From: Chelonoidis abingdonii
Taxonomy: Eukaryota; Chordata; Testudines; Testudinidae
Reading direction: 5' to 3'
Assembly: GCF_003597395.2 (NCBI RefSeq)
Contig: NC_133777.1
Span: forward strand, 64,253,458-64,317,457
DNA length: 64,000 bases
Shown here: positions 34,077 to 46,050 of the stretch, piece by piece
How positions within the stretch are numbered: position 1 is the first letter of the stretch
Layout of the letters: each line of letters starts with the position of its first letter
Notes under the pieces: generated by a model
Told to the model about the DNA's origin: nothing
What the model saw: the letters and a program-made list of their open reading frames with translations, nothing else
Databases searched by the model: none
Made by a program: the position numbers and the translations under genes

Positions 34077-37009
34077 GAGAGAGACAGTCAAACTTTACAT
34101 ATAAAAATAGAAACATTTAACTGGCAATTCTTAAAGCTCGCAAATTAACATTGAAATACCAACAATAATTTTAAATCAGCTGATGGAACGATCTTTTTTT
34201 TATTATCCTGGATGGGAAATGGCAGAGGGCTGTTGGTATTCTGTGTTAACCTGCTGCTGCCGTAACAGCTGTGAATGATGATTTTCTAAAGTTGCTGTAG
34301 TTATCTAGCTTTCTTCTGTGTGGTCACACACAGTACAGTGATAGCTGCAGAATTGCAGAAAGCCTGAAAACATCCTAAAAGTAGATTCTGAAAAAAAACA
34401 CACAACTGCAGTATCTTTGCTATTGAAACTGCCAGTGAGGTGCTGCTGAATTTCAAGATACTTTCATTCAACTAATGTTTTGGCTCAATGTGCTGTGCCT
34501 TATTAAGGAATTGCACTACTGTTACTGTAATAAACCAAACCACAGCAGTATTAGAGCATTTTTATAAGGGATTTTATAAGCTTGCTAAATTTCCCACTGG
34601 TACCCCTTTTTTACCTGAATCATTAGCCAAAGTTCAGGGCCATGCATGTCCTTTCCACTAGAAGAAGAAATTGACAGGAGCACCAGATATTTTCTTTGCT
34701 GTAGTCTTGTTTATTGGCAGAGATTATGCATAAAGTTCTGTTTCCCAGAACACAGTAAAAATTAAAGAGGAGACAATTCCTTCGTGCGCAATTCCAAACT
34801 TGCCTTTCCAGCCAGCACTGTCTGTCCAAAATCTCTCTCTCAGGGTTACATTACCATTGCTTGTTATTGTCTGCTTGGTTTTTTGGCCTCTCTTGGCCCC
34901 TAGTTTCGTACACAGAGACAAAAACAGATCAAAGGCCTACCACTTGTGTTTTAAACTCCTTGGGTCATATGGTTTAGCTTCTGCTCAACCTGTGCCATGT
35001 GCTTATGTTTTGGATGTCACTGGTATTGTTTCAGCCACTTCTTTACCTTTATCCTAAACAAAGGGCAGCAGTAACACCCAATCCATGACAGCAAGATTTA
35101 ACCCACTCCATACCACCACTTTGGAAATACGTCTTGACTCTGGCCCCACTCCAGCTTCCACTGAAGTCAATAGGAGTGTAAACTAGTGAGTAGTTTCAAC
35201 AGTCAGGGAAATCAGAATAAAGCTCTTTTGTCTTTTAAGGCTTGTTCTTCAGGGCTCGTTTTATTATTTACAAAAAAAGCAACTCATCTGAAAAATACTG
35301 GACAATAAATCCCACAGGCATACCCAGCCAGGAAGGAAGAGGACATACCCTTCCCCTTTGACCAACTTCCCTTTTCTTTTATATATGCCCCAAATAGCAA
35401 TGTGAAAGACCTGTTCATCCTTCACTGCAATGTCCTTACTTTGGCCTATTGACATCTACGGCTTTATGTGCAACCACCACCAACAGGCCTGGGCTGCCAA
35501 TACAGATGGGAAAGAGTCATTTCTCTCACTTTTCTTCCTTGTCACTAACATGTTTCTTACTGTCTGCTCTTCCAGCAAACTAGCAGCTGCTAGTATTTTT
35601 TATATCTTCTCAGATATAGTTAAGACTGGGTCTCTTACATGACAGTAGGGAGGCAGTAAATATACTTCACATTGGGTGCTGCGATTTTTAACTAGTTTCC
35701 CCAAGTGGACAATACATCTGTGACTGACCTCCATATTTACAACAAATGGTTTATTTCATAAGAGCTTCTGTAAAGCTTGACTTTACAAAATAAATCATTG
35801 TAATTGCTCTGTCTGGTCGTCACGTAAGCCAAGCAGAATACACGTGGATATGTAATACTAGGTTATGAATGAAGTGTGTTTTCTGATGGGGTTTGAAGGA
35901 AAACAAAAATAACCAGAGTTAGATTTGCACCCCTGGTAAGTCCATGCTCAGTGAGATGTCATTTTTAGATATTTCCTGTGTTTTCTTTCACATGGTCTCA
36001 GTACGTCAGGCTCAGCTAAACGAAGAACTAAATTAAAACTGTCATTTCAGCTCATAAATAACAGATGTCTCACCCATTTAATTATTTATAGCCTTGAATC
36101 TTTCAAAAATGAAAATGGCTATACACATTTTTAATGTAGCTCTTGGTAATTTGCTGCATGAATGATAAGATTCCAGATAATCCCAATACACAAACATGAA
36201 AAATAAAACTGACTGTCTCGCTTATCTTATGTGGCTGCTTCTTCGATCCCTTGTGAGTTTTTTTTAAATTAAAATTTAAGTGAAATCTAATCACAACAAA
36301 ATGATGTTCATACACTCACATTAATAATTTATCTCCCCGAGATCACAGTGCAGGTAGTATGGACATTAGAGATTCATTTGCTGCTTGAAAATCAATGCTT
36401 TTTGTGTGTGTGCATAAGATGCATCTTTTCATCTGTGAGAGCTGTGTTTGGACGGATCACAACAAGTCTGAAATATTAATGCTGAAAGAAATTGACTGAG
36501 ACTGTGCCAATATTTTAAAAAAAAAGTCTTCTGTAGTCCTTAGATAATGATAAAATTTGTCACTGGACTTAATGACTTATTCTCCTTTCATAAACATTGT
36601 TAATCTAATGAAAATTGGATTTATTCGGTTAACAAAGATTCATTAGCACAATACACAAAGAATTTAGATATACGAAACATGTTGTTATATTGGGGATTGG
36701 GTGAAACCTCCTTGAAATTGGAGAGTGTAACAGCCAGCCTACATTCAAGATAAAACAAAAAAGCGATTGAGCTCCTTTATGGAATAGATGGTTGAAACAA
36801 TAGGAGCTACTGTCCAAAACACAGGCCATAAGCAAGGCAGTCAGGAATCTGAGCTATGTAGATGGAGGATTTTCAGTGGGAGCTGCATAAACATGCAGGG
36901 GGCTGGGTATTGGTTATTGATGGCTTTGTGCGTGTACGTGTGAGGGAGAATCACACACAGAAGCCACAGAGATGGCCAGAGAAGTGCTTTGTATCATGAC
37001 CTTGAGAAT
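34077..37009. other. Mostly unique region, no gene recognised
   Basis: About 2.9 kb without pairs of transposon ends. CCACTGAAGTCAATAGGAGTGTAA near 35158 is, in pieces, a fragment of the palindromic CCATTGAAGTCAATGG-type repeat. 35700-36560 is AT-rich, low in repeats and without coding motifs. Open frames at 34623-35057 and 35264-35642 have no recognisable domain. Confidence 0.45.
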
Positions 37010-37172
37010 GTAAGCAGTGCTGAATTTGTGCCAGGGCTTGCCAGGACTGAGCCCTGGCATCTCTAGGCTTGGCACTTCATAGCTCTGGCACCTCTGGGCT
37101 TGCCACGTCAGTTGTGAAAGTAAAAAAAGTTGCTTGAGCCCCAGCACCTGTTTCATTACAAATTGAGCCTTG
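37010..37172. repeat. Short dispersed repeat with internal tandem units
   Basis: Variants of CTGGCACCTCTGGGCTTG occur twice (CTGGCATCTCTAGGCTTGG and CTGGCACCTCTGGGCTTGC) about 35 bp apart, preceded by GCCAGGGCTTGCCAGGACTG. They are followed by TTGCTTGAGCCCCAGCACC and CATTACAAATTGAGCC. I recognise the layout as a dispersed reptile repeat. The class is unknown and the edges are approximate. Confidence 0.5.
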
Positions 37173-37504
37173 AAGGTAAAAGAGAGTTTTTGGATAAGGT
37201 GCTGGCTGGAAAGAGGTGTGAAACTGTGAGCAAAGAAACTGTTCTTTGATCTCTCTTGTGTTCAGGGAAACAGGACTTTGTAGACATTCTTTGTAAAGAA
37301 ACGGGGCTGCATCAAAGAAATATCTACCTCCGTCATCAATTTCTCCTCCTAACGGAAACAACTGACAGCACCCTAAATAGTGGCCAACCATTTGGTCAAA
37401 AGGAACAACAGTATTGGAAATCTGACTTTGGTACTTAAAGAAAAAAGCCTTGTACATATAAATTGAAGGAAATCTGACTTTCCTCATCCAAGTTTCTCAT
37501 AACA

Positions 37505-37727
37505 GGGCTGATTCTGCCACATATAGAGTAGTGCCTTACTCTGCAAGTAGTGTCACTGGTCAGATGCTCAGCAGGTCCACTGAACATATGATCCAACATA
37601 CTGAAGTCAAGGGAGCTACAAAGTCTAACACCAGCTGAAGAACAGACCCATTGATTTCAGTCAGCAATAGTTACTTTCAAGAGTTAAGGAAATGTACTGC
37701 TCAATGCAAGTGTGGCAGAATCTGTTC
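37505..37727. repeat. Palindromic MITE-like repeat
   Basis: The left GGCTGATTCTGCCACA and right TGTGGCAGAATCTG ends are inverted complements. The inner words GTGCCTTACTCTGCAAGTAG and CAATAGTTACTTTC continue the arms imperfectly. It is a stretched member of the class of hairpin repeats seen at 16299 and 22178. Confidence 0.6.
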
Positions 37728-38049
37728 TGAAGTGAGTGACCGAGAGGAATAGTTTGCACTTGCAGCCTGCTGAAAGGAGGGCATGCTGGGCTCTAAACTG
37801 TGCAGCTATTTTAAGGGGAATCTGACAAGCCCCAAGATGAACAGCTTGTATTCAGTGCCTTCGTTGTCACTGATTTATTTAAAAGAAGGTTTAAACAAGC
37901 TACTTTTAAAATCACAGATGTTTTGTTTCCTCCTTGTATCCTTTCCTCACTGAACATTATTGAGGCCATTCACAGGTGCAGATGACTGCCTTGAACTCTT
38001 CTACTTCTTAGAGGGAAGTTGGGCTGTTCACAACCAAAGCAGATGATAA

Positions 38050-38227
38050 ATTATTGATTGAAACTCTTTTAGGGAAAATTGGGATTTTTGTGGAAAGTAT
38101 CTGCTTTCAGTGAAAATTTTTGATTTTGTTGGTCTGAAATCCAGTAACTGAAAACTGCATATTTTTATTTTTCCTACAAAATGCTGAAATTTTGCATGTG
38201 AAAACCCTGTTTTCTGTTCAGCTCTAC
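38050..38227. repeat. AT-rich dispersed repeat ending in CAGCTCT
   Basis: GGAAAATTGGGATTTTTGTG, GTGAAAATTTTTGATTTTG and TTTTTCCTACAAAATGC are followed by TTCTGTTCAGCTCTACTC. The right end resembles that of the composite element at 50889-51720 and the fragment at 44200-44277 (TTTCTGACCAGCTCT). It is probably a partial copy of the same TIR family. Confidence 0.4.
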
Positions 38228-40459
38228 TCATGAGAGTATTGTTTATTGGGCACTGACAATGTGATTGGTCCTGTACAAACAGAAGATGTCATGATTCCTC
38301 CCTGCCTTCAATGAATTCAGATGCTTATTCAAATCTGGAACTCTTCAACAGACATGAAATGGTATCTTTAAAAGTGACTCTAGTTCAAGGGAGACTATTC
38401 AAATTTTCCTCAGGGTGCTACTTTCTGCTTCAGTGGGTGCAGATTCTAATGGGCTTCTACAAAAGTTACTTGAAGCCCTGACAGTGGAATGGGTCGGTGG
38501 TGAGCCCTGTGAAGAGATTAGCTGATGATGGATACCTTGCTGCATTTGAGAGAAAGCAAGGGAGTAAGGGGATTAGTACTTTACTAGGTCCTAGGTTGTA
38601 AGCTACAACATGAATAGGGAAAAGTGGATTCTGCAACTGCCTTAACAGGACACAACAACTAGAGTAGAAAGGATTCAGTTCATACTTTGTTTTAGTCTGT
38701 GAATCAAGAAGCCATAGGGCACTTGGGAGGAATGCAGAGTTTGGCTTTGGCTTTTCTCTGAATACTGCATGTATTAAAATTCATACTTTTAAGGGGAAAC
38801 ATGCTGTTTCTTATAAGCCCCTCATTTCTGAAATTTGTGTGTGCGCGCATGAACAAAATTCATGAATGGAGGGGGTGAACAGGAAATGAGTAGGGTGAGG
38901 AGAAGTTCTTCGGCTTGGTAGGAAGTGACAGAGGAAATCTGAGTTGTATGGGTAGGAAGGGAGCTGGCAAGTTGGTGGGTGGAAGATGAAGGAGAGGAGT
39001 ACCTGGGCCCAGAGGATGGGGAGGAGAGGAGTACTTGACAGCCAGTTGGTGGGGAAGGAGGAACAGATGCGTATGGGAAGCTGGAGATGGAAGCAGCAAG
39101 TACAGTACTGGTAAGGAGTGGTAGGGCTGGGAGAGAAGTGGGTGAGAACTGAGTTTTTGGACACCCCGCAGTGAGACGGGCACATTGGGTCTTCTACCAG
39201 AAGTCTTGGTGGCCAGCAGTAGCTGCAACAGCTGTCAGCCAGTGGGGTTGAGAGGATCAGCAGGATGCTGCAGGCAGACCAGAAGAATCAGCAGGCTGGC
39301 TGGTGTGAGAGAGGAAGGAGGGGCTGCCAGTGACAGCAGGAGGGGAGGTGGGCCAGGCTAAAGAGCTGAGAGAGAGAAGGGGAATTGCTGCTAGGGCCTG
39401 ATTTATAACTGTGAAGCTAGGACATATGTTTTTATGTGATACAGCTTCTGAAACATCAGGCCAAATGACTTAAAACTTTATTAGCACAAAATATTAATTA
39501 ATGCTAGTGAGTAATGTGTTCACTTTCATCTCTGATGATTTATATGGGAAAATAAACACCAACCCTTCCAAGGGAAAGAATGTGACTTCCAGTTCTGCAC
39601 TGTAAATATTGTGATGTCAACATGTTGGTGCAGAAAGGAAGAAATAAAGAGAACCAAAAGAATAATACCTATTTTCCTAGCTGCCGGCACATCTTACAAG
39701 CTAAAAGGAGAATGACAAATTGGATTTGCAAAGAGATTTCAGTATTAAGATTCCAAGGTACAGGGAGTGACAAAGATAAGTAAGATAATGATTTCACATC
39801 TCTGATTTTAAGCTGTGGCAGTGTCCCTTTAATGAAGCTTTGCACCCATGCAGAATTACAGACCGCAGCTTTTACTAGACACTGCCCTTTGCAAACTTTC
39901 TCAGAAATATTTTCCATCATTTTGACATTTCATTTAAAATGAAATGTAGAAGATATTAGAAATTCGTGTTCATGACAGGTATTATTTGTTTGACTTTGAA
40001 ATATACAGAGAACACACATTAATGCACAGTGACTGAAGTGTTACCAGGGTGTGCGCCTGCATATTCATGGGGCACTTCCTCACTCCACAAGAAATAGTTG
40101 CAGCATCAGAAAAGGAGTGACCTTTTATAGTACTAAAATCCATGTGTGTACAACAATGAATAATTTAATAAGGGCCAGTAGAAGTGACCTCCTCACTGAT
40201 ATTTTTTAACCAATGCAAGTAAAATATTGTCATATTTTTCATCCCAAAGGTGTACAGCACACTAGTGTTTTGTAAGTTACTTCTCCTGTTTACGCAGGCA
40301 GCACTGAATTTCTGACCTAAAATATTACATGTAGGTAGCTGTAGCCATGTTTTAGCCATGGACACCCGATGTAGATTTTCACTGGGTTTCCACAAACACG
40401 CTCTCCCCTGTGCTCCAGTATGCCCCCTACAGGGCTAGGACTGCTGGGAGTGCTGGCAT
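38228..40459. other. Unique region with a G/A-rich tract, no gene
   Basis: 38860-39390 is strongly purine- and G-rich on the plus strand, with GGAGAGGAGTAC repeated 33 bp apart (near 38992 and 39025). This creates long Pro/Ser/His-rich frames on the minus strand. The remainder is unique AT-rich sequence. No domain, RNA gene or transposon end was found. Confidence 0.45.
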
Positions 40460-40572
40460 TAGGGTGACCAGACAGCAAGTGTGAAAAATCAGGACAGGGG
40501 GTTGGGGCCTATATTAAAAAAGCCCCAGATATCGGGACTGTCCCTATAAAATCGGGACATCTGGTCACCCTA
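40460..40572. mobile_element. hAT MITE (AGGGTGACCAGA-end family)
   Basis: A 113-bp copy with near-perfect ends TAGGGTGACCAGACAG and ATCTGGTCACCCTA, and inner GTGAAAAATCAGGACAGGGG, GGGACTGTCCCTATAAAATC. The flanks are GCTGGCAT (40452-40459) and GCTGGAAT (40573-40580), 7 of 8 matching, an 8-bp hAT duplication. The ends are the least mutated of the three copies in the window. Confidence 0.88.
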
Positions 40573-40840
40573 GCTGGAATCGCCAAAGTGGAAGGTCCAC
40601 GCTTACCTGGGGAATAGATTCTACACCTTATCCAATGGTCATGTAGTAGTCCCACTCCCTGGAGATGCAGAGCTATGATGCATGAGTCAGCACAGTGCCT
40701 CCTGGAGCAATATGCCTCTATAGCACTCCTGGCTAATGGGTAGGGCTTAGGCTATCACTAATGCTACAGTGCAGTCCGTAGTGAGTTGTATATTCTAAGG
40801 ATGTACAGTACTTTGTTTTAAACAGAGGGCATTTCCTGAG

Positions 40841-40962
40841 GGATGCTGGAACTGTTTTTATAGTGGGGGTGCTGAGAGCCATTGAACCAAACTGTAAACC
40901 CTGTGTATGCTGGAAATCACTTCAAGCCAGGGGGTGCAATAGCACCTCTAGTTCCAGCACCT
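40841..40962. repeat. TIR repeat with GGTGCTGGAAC ends
   Basis: The left GGATGCTGGAACTG and right CTAGTTCCAGCACCT ends are inverted complements. Inside are GGGGGTGCTGAGAGCCATTG and TCAAGCCAGGGGGTGCAATA. No clear flanking duplication. It is a short non-autonomous DNA repeat of unknown superfamily. Confidence 0.6.
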
Positions 40963-42185
40963 ATGTATTTACATTAGCTTAGAAGCCCTGGGTAGGAAAA
41001 GAGATGGGTATGTACTGGGATCCGGCTGTACAGAGACACGTGGGTGGGGTTTTGATTGACACAGATGCACATGATCAGAGCTGTAAATGAGCTGTATGGT
41101 GGCTGGAGCTATTTCAAGTACAACAGTCTATTGATCGGTAACTCCTGTTTGTTGAGCAGATGAAGATAAAATCCATTTGCATTTGAATTGACAGTTTCCT
41201 TCCTCAGTGATTTAACTATTGCATAAAGAACCCCCTCCACATTTATGATGATCTGATTAGCTTTGTAATAACCCGATTACACTTTTTCTAGTGCTATAAG
41301 CATTTCATTTTAAAATCCTTCATAACTAAACATTTGCTAAAGAAAATGTCAACACCGACAATGTTGTTTTTGATTTATCTGATACATTCTGATGTGGATT
41401 TGCTCACTGTGAGAGCAGTATGGGACTTTTTGGTATCAAATCTCAATTTCACTTGACTTGGTGCTGGCTTTTGAAGTTTAATGCAATCATGAACCTTAGC
41501 ATACATTCTAGACGAGGCTCCATGATTGTGCCCCTGAAGTTGTGCCTGTGGGTGTTAAAACACTGAGTACACTTTTAGTTTCTCTAATAATGACCACAAT
41601 GACATGGGCTGAACGTTGTTAATGCAGCTGGGAATCCACTGAACCTACCTCTTTGTCCAAGCTGAAACACCAGCACGGGTTTTTCTTCCTGTGTAGACAC
41701 ACCCTCTAAAATTTGCAGACCTCTCTTCATAATGTCTGATGTTGGTCCTGTATTCTAGTTTCAATTGCTATGGTCCCTACATTTTTTCAAAAGCTATCAT
41801 TGGATTGTTTTTCCATACAAAGTGGTTTCTGAAGAAGAGCAGATGATTATGTACTCTCTCTGCACACATCAGCATGTTGATTAATCTCATAAGGAATTAT
41901 AGTCAGTGCCAATCATTGTCTAGCTGAAGGTCAAATTTTACCTCCCTCCACTGTTGTCATTGGTCTTCCGATACTAAATCTGTGAAGCATGTATATAATG
42001 CTGGGATACATCCTCTTAAAAATGCATTTATCAAAATTAGGATTTATTATGCAAAATAATGAAATCCACATCCACTTAGTGTGCAGAAAATACACTATTT
42101 ATAGTTATTGGAGAAAAGGAACACTAAGAACACTCCTAAATCTAGAGCTGTTTAAACCTCAAGGATGATACTTAGCCTTTATACC
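40963..42185. other. Mostly unique region, possible MITE end
   Basis: No gene recognised. CTGTGTAGACACACCCTC near 41691-41708 resembles the right end of the GGGTATGTCTAC MITE family, but no left partner was found within a plausible distance. Confidence 0.45.
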
Positions 42186-42266
42186 CCTCTATCCCGATAT
42201 AACGCTGCTTTACCGCGTTCTATCTGAATTCATGTTGTATTGGGTCGCGTTTTATTGGGATAGAGG
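42186..42266. repeat. Short MITE with CCTCTATCCC ends
   Basis: The left CCTCTATCCCGATATAACG and right CGCGTTTTATTGGGATAGAGG are inverted complements over about 20 bp with a few mismatches. The inner TTTACCGCGTTCTATCTGAA is CpG-containing. I recognise it as a small dispersed reptile MITE. It is internally deleted or naturally short here; the duplication is unclear. Confidence 0.65.
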
Positions 42267-42778
42267 TGCATTTCTTGTGCTAGATATTTCTTGTGATAGA
42301 TATTTGCGTGGAGGGTACAAATGCCTCCAAATAGCATCCATTTCATGGAAGACACTGCCTCTATTGTTCTCCTAGCACTTTGATGATGCCATTACTGAAA
42401 GTGGTGCTTTTGGGGTTAGTGTCAGTACTGGTGCAATACCAACCCCGGTGATTGTCAGTAGTTCAGAGGAGATTGGGTAGGGAAGATGCATTTGAATAGG
42501 CACTGTGTGTCTTTAGGTTTACTCTGTTTACAACTAATGGGCCAGTACCATAGTCACATTCTTTTTGTATTTAGCTTCTGGCCCAGATCAGCCATACATC
42601 TAGTAGATTTAGGTGGTGGATAATTCCTGCTATATAGGCCTGTCACTGTAGGTCTTATTCCTCCCCCTCCTGATCCTGATTGAGAGGACTTGGCTGAGTA
42701 AAAGGGAGCATGCTCAGGATGCCATTGGGTCTGGCTGATCTCCACGGGCTGTGGACAGCTTGCATAAGCTAGAGCAAC

Positions 42779-43112
42779 TGTGATGGGGTAAATGATCCCC
42801 ACATCAGCAAATACAGAGTTAATGAGTTATCATAGACTCAGTCATGACCTTCCCCCAACACACACCTGTGTGAGATGTCAGACTTAGTGGGAAGGGCTTA
42901 AAAGGTGAGACCACAGCACAGTAGAGGGCAGACGAGAGAAGAATAGGGCTCTAATCTTCAGCTCCTGCAGAAGACAGAAACTTCTTGAACAACTGCTGCC
43001 TCATGCCCCCTCCCTGGGAAAGGAGAGCCTGATGCTGAAGCACTATTGTGAAACTATTTCTAGAGTTTAGTCGATGAGCTGGATTGAGGCCACTGCTTAC
43101 CAGGACTTCTCT
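42779..43112 (+). repeat. Possible 5' part of an LTR
   Basis: The stretch starts TGTGATGGGGTAAATGATCC, an LTR-like TG start. It has a TATA-like GGGCTTAAAAGG (42894-42905) about 115 bp inside and a GAGGGCAGACGAGAGAAG region after it. No matching 3' end or duplication was found, partly because a MITE begins at 43113. The call is tentative. Confidence 0.3.
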
Positions 43113-43832
43113 GGGTATGTCTACGCTGTAATGGAAGACCAGGGTTAGTGGAAATTGAGTCAGCTGACCTGTGTTAGGGCTTGTGTGTCTACAGTGTATG
43201 TTAACCCTATGTTAAGACTTTTCTAACCCATGCTCAAACCTAGGGCTCTGGCTCCCACACTGCACTACAGAGTCTTAGTAATCATATCCCCCCGCCCCCC
43301 CAGATGTGGCCACTCTAACTCTAGGACCACGGTGCACCGTAGGAAAACTTCACTGCCAACCCTATATATTACCAGGAGGCAGCTCACTTTGCAGAATACT
43401 TTATCAGTTCGCTCTCCACTGCAAACCCAGGAGTCTCTCCGACAGTGTGCTTGCAGATCCGTGATCAGAAGAGAATGGGTTAACTCTGACCTTAGCTGCT
43501 GCCATATGCAAAATGCGGGGTGGCTTCCATTTTCACCATAGTGGATTGCAGATTGTTGGGAGAGAAGATTAAGGAAATTGTCCCATGGAATTGTGGGATA
43601 ATTCTGGCTGACTCCCAGGACTCAAGCCAAGTGGAGCTGGGTCTACACTGAATAGCAATAGGTCTCGGACCCTGGGTCCTGACTTAACTTGAGTTTAGAC
43701 TCTCTAGCTCTGCAGGGTCCTGAGACCCTGGGTCCAAGTTCTGGGTTAGTGCAATTGCAGTGTACACACAAGTGGGGGTTAGGCTTAAGCCCAGGCTCAA
43801 GCCTGGGCTTACATTGCAGTATAGACATACCC
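43113..43832. mobile_element. MITE with GGGTATGTCTAC ends, TCT flanks
   Basis: The left GGGTATGTCTACGCTGTAAT and right TTGCAGTATAGACATACCC ends are inverted with three mismatches over 20 bp. TCT lies on both sides (43110-43112, 43833-43835). Near the right end CTTAAGCCCAGG and CTCAAGCCTGGGCTTA form inner repeats. TGGGTCTACACTGAATAG at 43638 and GCAGGGTCCTGAGACCCTGG at 43711 lie within. At 720 bp it may be two overlapping copies or contain an insertion between about 43260 and 43630. Confidence 0.7.
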
Positions 43833-44087
43833 TCTGAGCACAGAGTCTCCTACATGTTTGAGTGACAGTTCATTTGTGTCTGTTTCCTTCCTTCACTAAC
43901 AACCCTGGAAGGAGTGAACTGGCCTGGAGCCAGATGGCAGGCTGTGTTACTGCTGTCTGGGCCTATGCAGTGGAACAGCGGGTGAGGCTGGATGAGGGCA
44001 AAGACCCAGTCCTGGGCCATAGCATGTGCCTTGGGAGAGGACAGTGACAGCAGCCTGGAGCCAGACCCAAGATTAGGAAGCTGCAAA

Positions 44088-44176
44088 GGTGTCAGAGTTT
44101 ACGGCCAGAAGGGACTAGTCTGGCCTCTTGTATATCACAGGCCACTAATACCATCCAGCAACCACAGAGTAAACCC
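44088..44176 (-). mobile_element. CR1-family 3' end fragment
   Basis: GTTTACGGCCAGAAGGGACTA and CTGGCCTCTTGTATATCACA, read in pieces, correspond to the 3' UTR type seen at 58940-59010 (AGGTCAGAAGGGACCAT, GACCTCCTGCACAACGC). The copy lies on the minus strand and covers only the last 90 bp of such an element. Confidence 0.65.
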
Positions 44177-44199
44177 AAAACCATTTTGAATTTTAAAAA

Positions 44200-44277
44200 T
44201 AATTAGTTTTCAGTATCTTGCCAAAAAGTTAAAATTTTTCAAGGAAGCAAATGCTATTTTCTGACCAGCTCTAGCAG
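44200..44277. repeat. Right-end fragment of the GACCAGCTCT repeat
   Basis: GTTAAAATTTTTCAAGG followed by TTTTCTGACCAGCTCTAGC matches the right end of the TIR repeat at 50889-51720. The left part is absent. Confidence 0.45.
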
Positions 44278-45263
44278 AGGCAGATCTTGAGGAGGGAAAG
44301 GAGGGCAAGGGAGCGGAAGGAACCTGTATATTTTGGAATGGGACAAAATATCCTCAAAAAATACTTGTATGTTCAATTCCATTCTTCTGCAGCAAAGTTA
44401 GCCAAATGAAACCCACAAATAAGAAAAAGCTAACTTCTCTGCAATTTTATGGGGGTTTTGCCCATGAAACAAAATACATTTTACAGAGGACTTATCAGCT
44501 GAGGGGACTTATGCCAATTTGTCTGAATCCAATTTTTGTCATTGAACTGGTTGTCATGTAGTGACACATTTTTTGATTAATATCTAATTCTGATGTGAAA
44601 GGAAGGCAGATAAATTGTCTCACTTATTAGCTTGTATAGCCTAATTAATGCCATCCTGAGTAAGGTGGAATCTTGCACTTAATTTTTTTCTTTTGAGTAA
44701 TTTAGATAGTTTGTCTTATCTCAGTGGTAAAGACAAAGGAACTTCAGATTGATACCTTCTGGGACTTTGCTCTACCACATGTCAATCGATGAGACAGTAG
44801 TTCTGTTTCTGCTCCATCCAGATCTGGGAGTTCAGGCTTATGGATTTCTTTCATATTAACCATTCCCAAAGTAACTTCATTCCTAACACCAGACTTGCAG
44901 CTTCACAGTTTGAAAAATGATGTTTGAATTCCCTGGAAACTGTGTCTAAGTTACCACTGAACTCGATCTGTTTTGTCAGTAGTGAATGCTGTTGAAATAA
45001 TGATTTTCTTACATTTGGGAAATATCCAAAGTTATGGCTGAGATGCTGATCTTTGAAAGACACAATGAGATCTCTTTAGGAAAAAAATAAACTTTGTGAC
45101 ATAGGACAGTATTCAGGAAGCTTCTAATTCTAACTCAAAGTGGCAAATGTAACTTATTCATAGGGTACTTAAACTCATTACAAAATCTGGCACTCCTCAC
45201 ATTTGGCCAGAAAACCTATAGACATTAGAGCTGCGAAAGGGGCCTTCATATGCATTTACTACT
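44278..45263. other. No feature recognised
   Basis: Unique AT-rich sequence up to the target duplication of the LTR at 45264. The frame at 44851-45063 shows no domain. Confidence 0.45.
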
Positions 45264-45866
45264 TGTAACAGGTTGGGACTCACCAGTTGGTGCCTGCTGC
45301 TGGTGACTCTGGGAATTAGCTCTGTCCAGTGGAGCGCCCCCTCCTGGTGGTGTCCCATCTGTCATTCTGCCCTCCGTTGCTGTCTCTGAACCCACGTTGC
45401 TCCCTGCTTGGCAGCATCCTCTTTAAGGCCACTGCCCTCCAGCAGTGTCCCTTAGTTCATCTGGACCCCCTTCCGGGGGTCAGCAATCAGCAGTTCTACA
45501 CTCCATCCACCATGTCCAACCACCCTCTGAGTCCAATCCCTCTTGTCAGGGATCTGGCATAGTCTAATGGCCGCTCCCTACAGCCAATGGCTGGGTGTAC
45601 TGCAAGGAGTGAAGCGGTGGACCCAGGCCTGCCCTCTTCTCTGGGTCCCAGTCCAGGGACCCTCTGGCAGCAGCCTCGCTGTCCGCCTTCTCTCCCCTCG
45701 TCTGTCTGCTTTCTTGGGCTGCTTCCCTTACAGCCCCTTGCACTCACTAGGCCCTTCCTTTCAGAGCCTGCAGCCTGGCAGGTTGCAGGTTACAGGCTCA
45801 AGCTCCCTAGCCTCCCTGAGCCTGGCCAGCACAGCGCTGTCTGCAGTGCTAGTCTCCTCCCTTGGA

Positions 45867-45922
45867 GACTGAGTGACTGAGTGACTGAGTGAGTGACTGA
45901 CCGACCGACCGACCGACCGACC
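45867..45922. repeat. GACT/GACC tetranucleotide array in the LTR
   Basis: GACTGAGTGACTGAGTGACT grades into GACCGACCGACCGACCGACC, over 56 bp. In the minus-strand reading it lies downstream of the TATA box, within the transcribed part of the LTR. It explains the Ser/Gln/Val-repeat frames in this place. Confidence 0.85.
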
Positions 45923-45970
45923 TTCCCCTGTCAAAGGCCTGGGACAGACTGACTGCTCCTGCTCTGGGCA

Positions 45971-46050
45971 GCCTTTATATACATCTGAGCCTGGCCCTGA
46001 TTGGCTGTCTCCAAACTGGGCCCTGATTGGCTCCCCATCTGCGCAGGCGC
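45971..46050 (-). promoter_or_regulatory. LTR promoter: two CCAAT boxes, TATA, NRF1-like site
   Basis: On the minus strand, in order, are GCGCCTGCGCA (46050-46040), which resembles an NRF1 site, AGCCAATCAGGG (about 46033-46022), a second AGCCAATCAGGG (about 46006-45995), and GTATATAAAGG (about 45982-45972) as TATA. The two CCAAT motifs are identical over 14 bp and spaced about 27 bp apart. This arrangement defines the LTR orientation. Confidence 0.7.

Noticed and set aside
38811..39228. Ser/Pro/His-rich minus-strand frames of 122-124 codons
   Set aside because: They come from the purine-rich plus strand; two overlapping frames are equally open.
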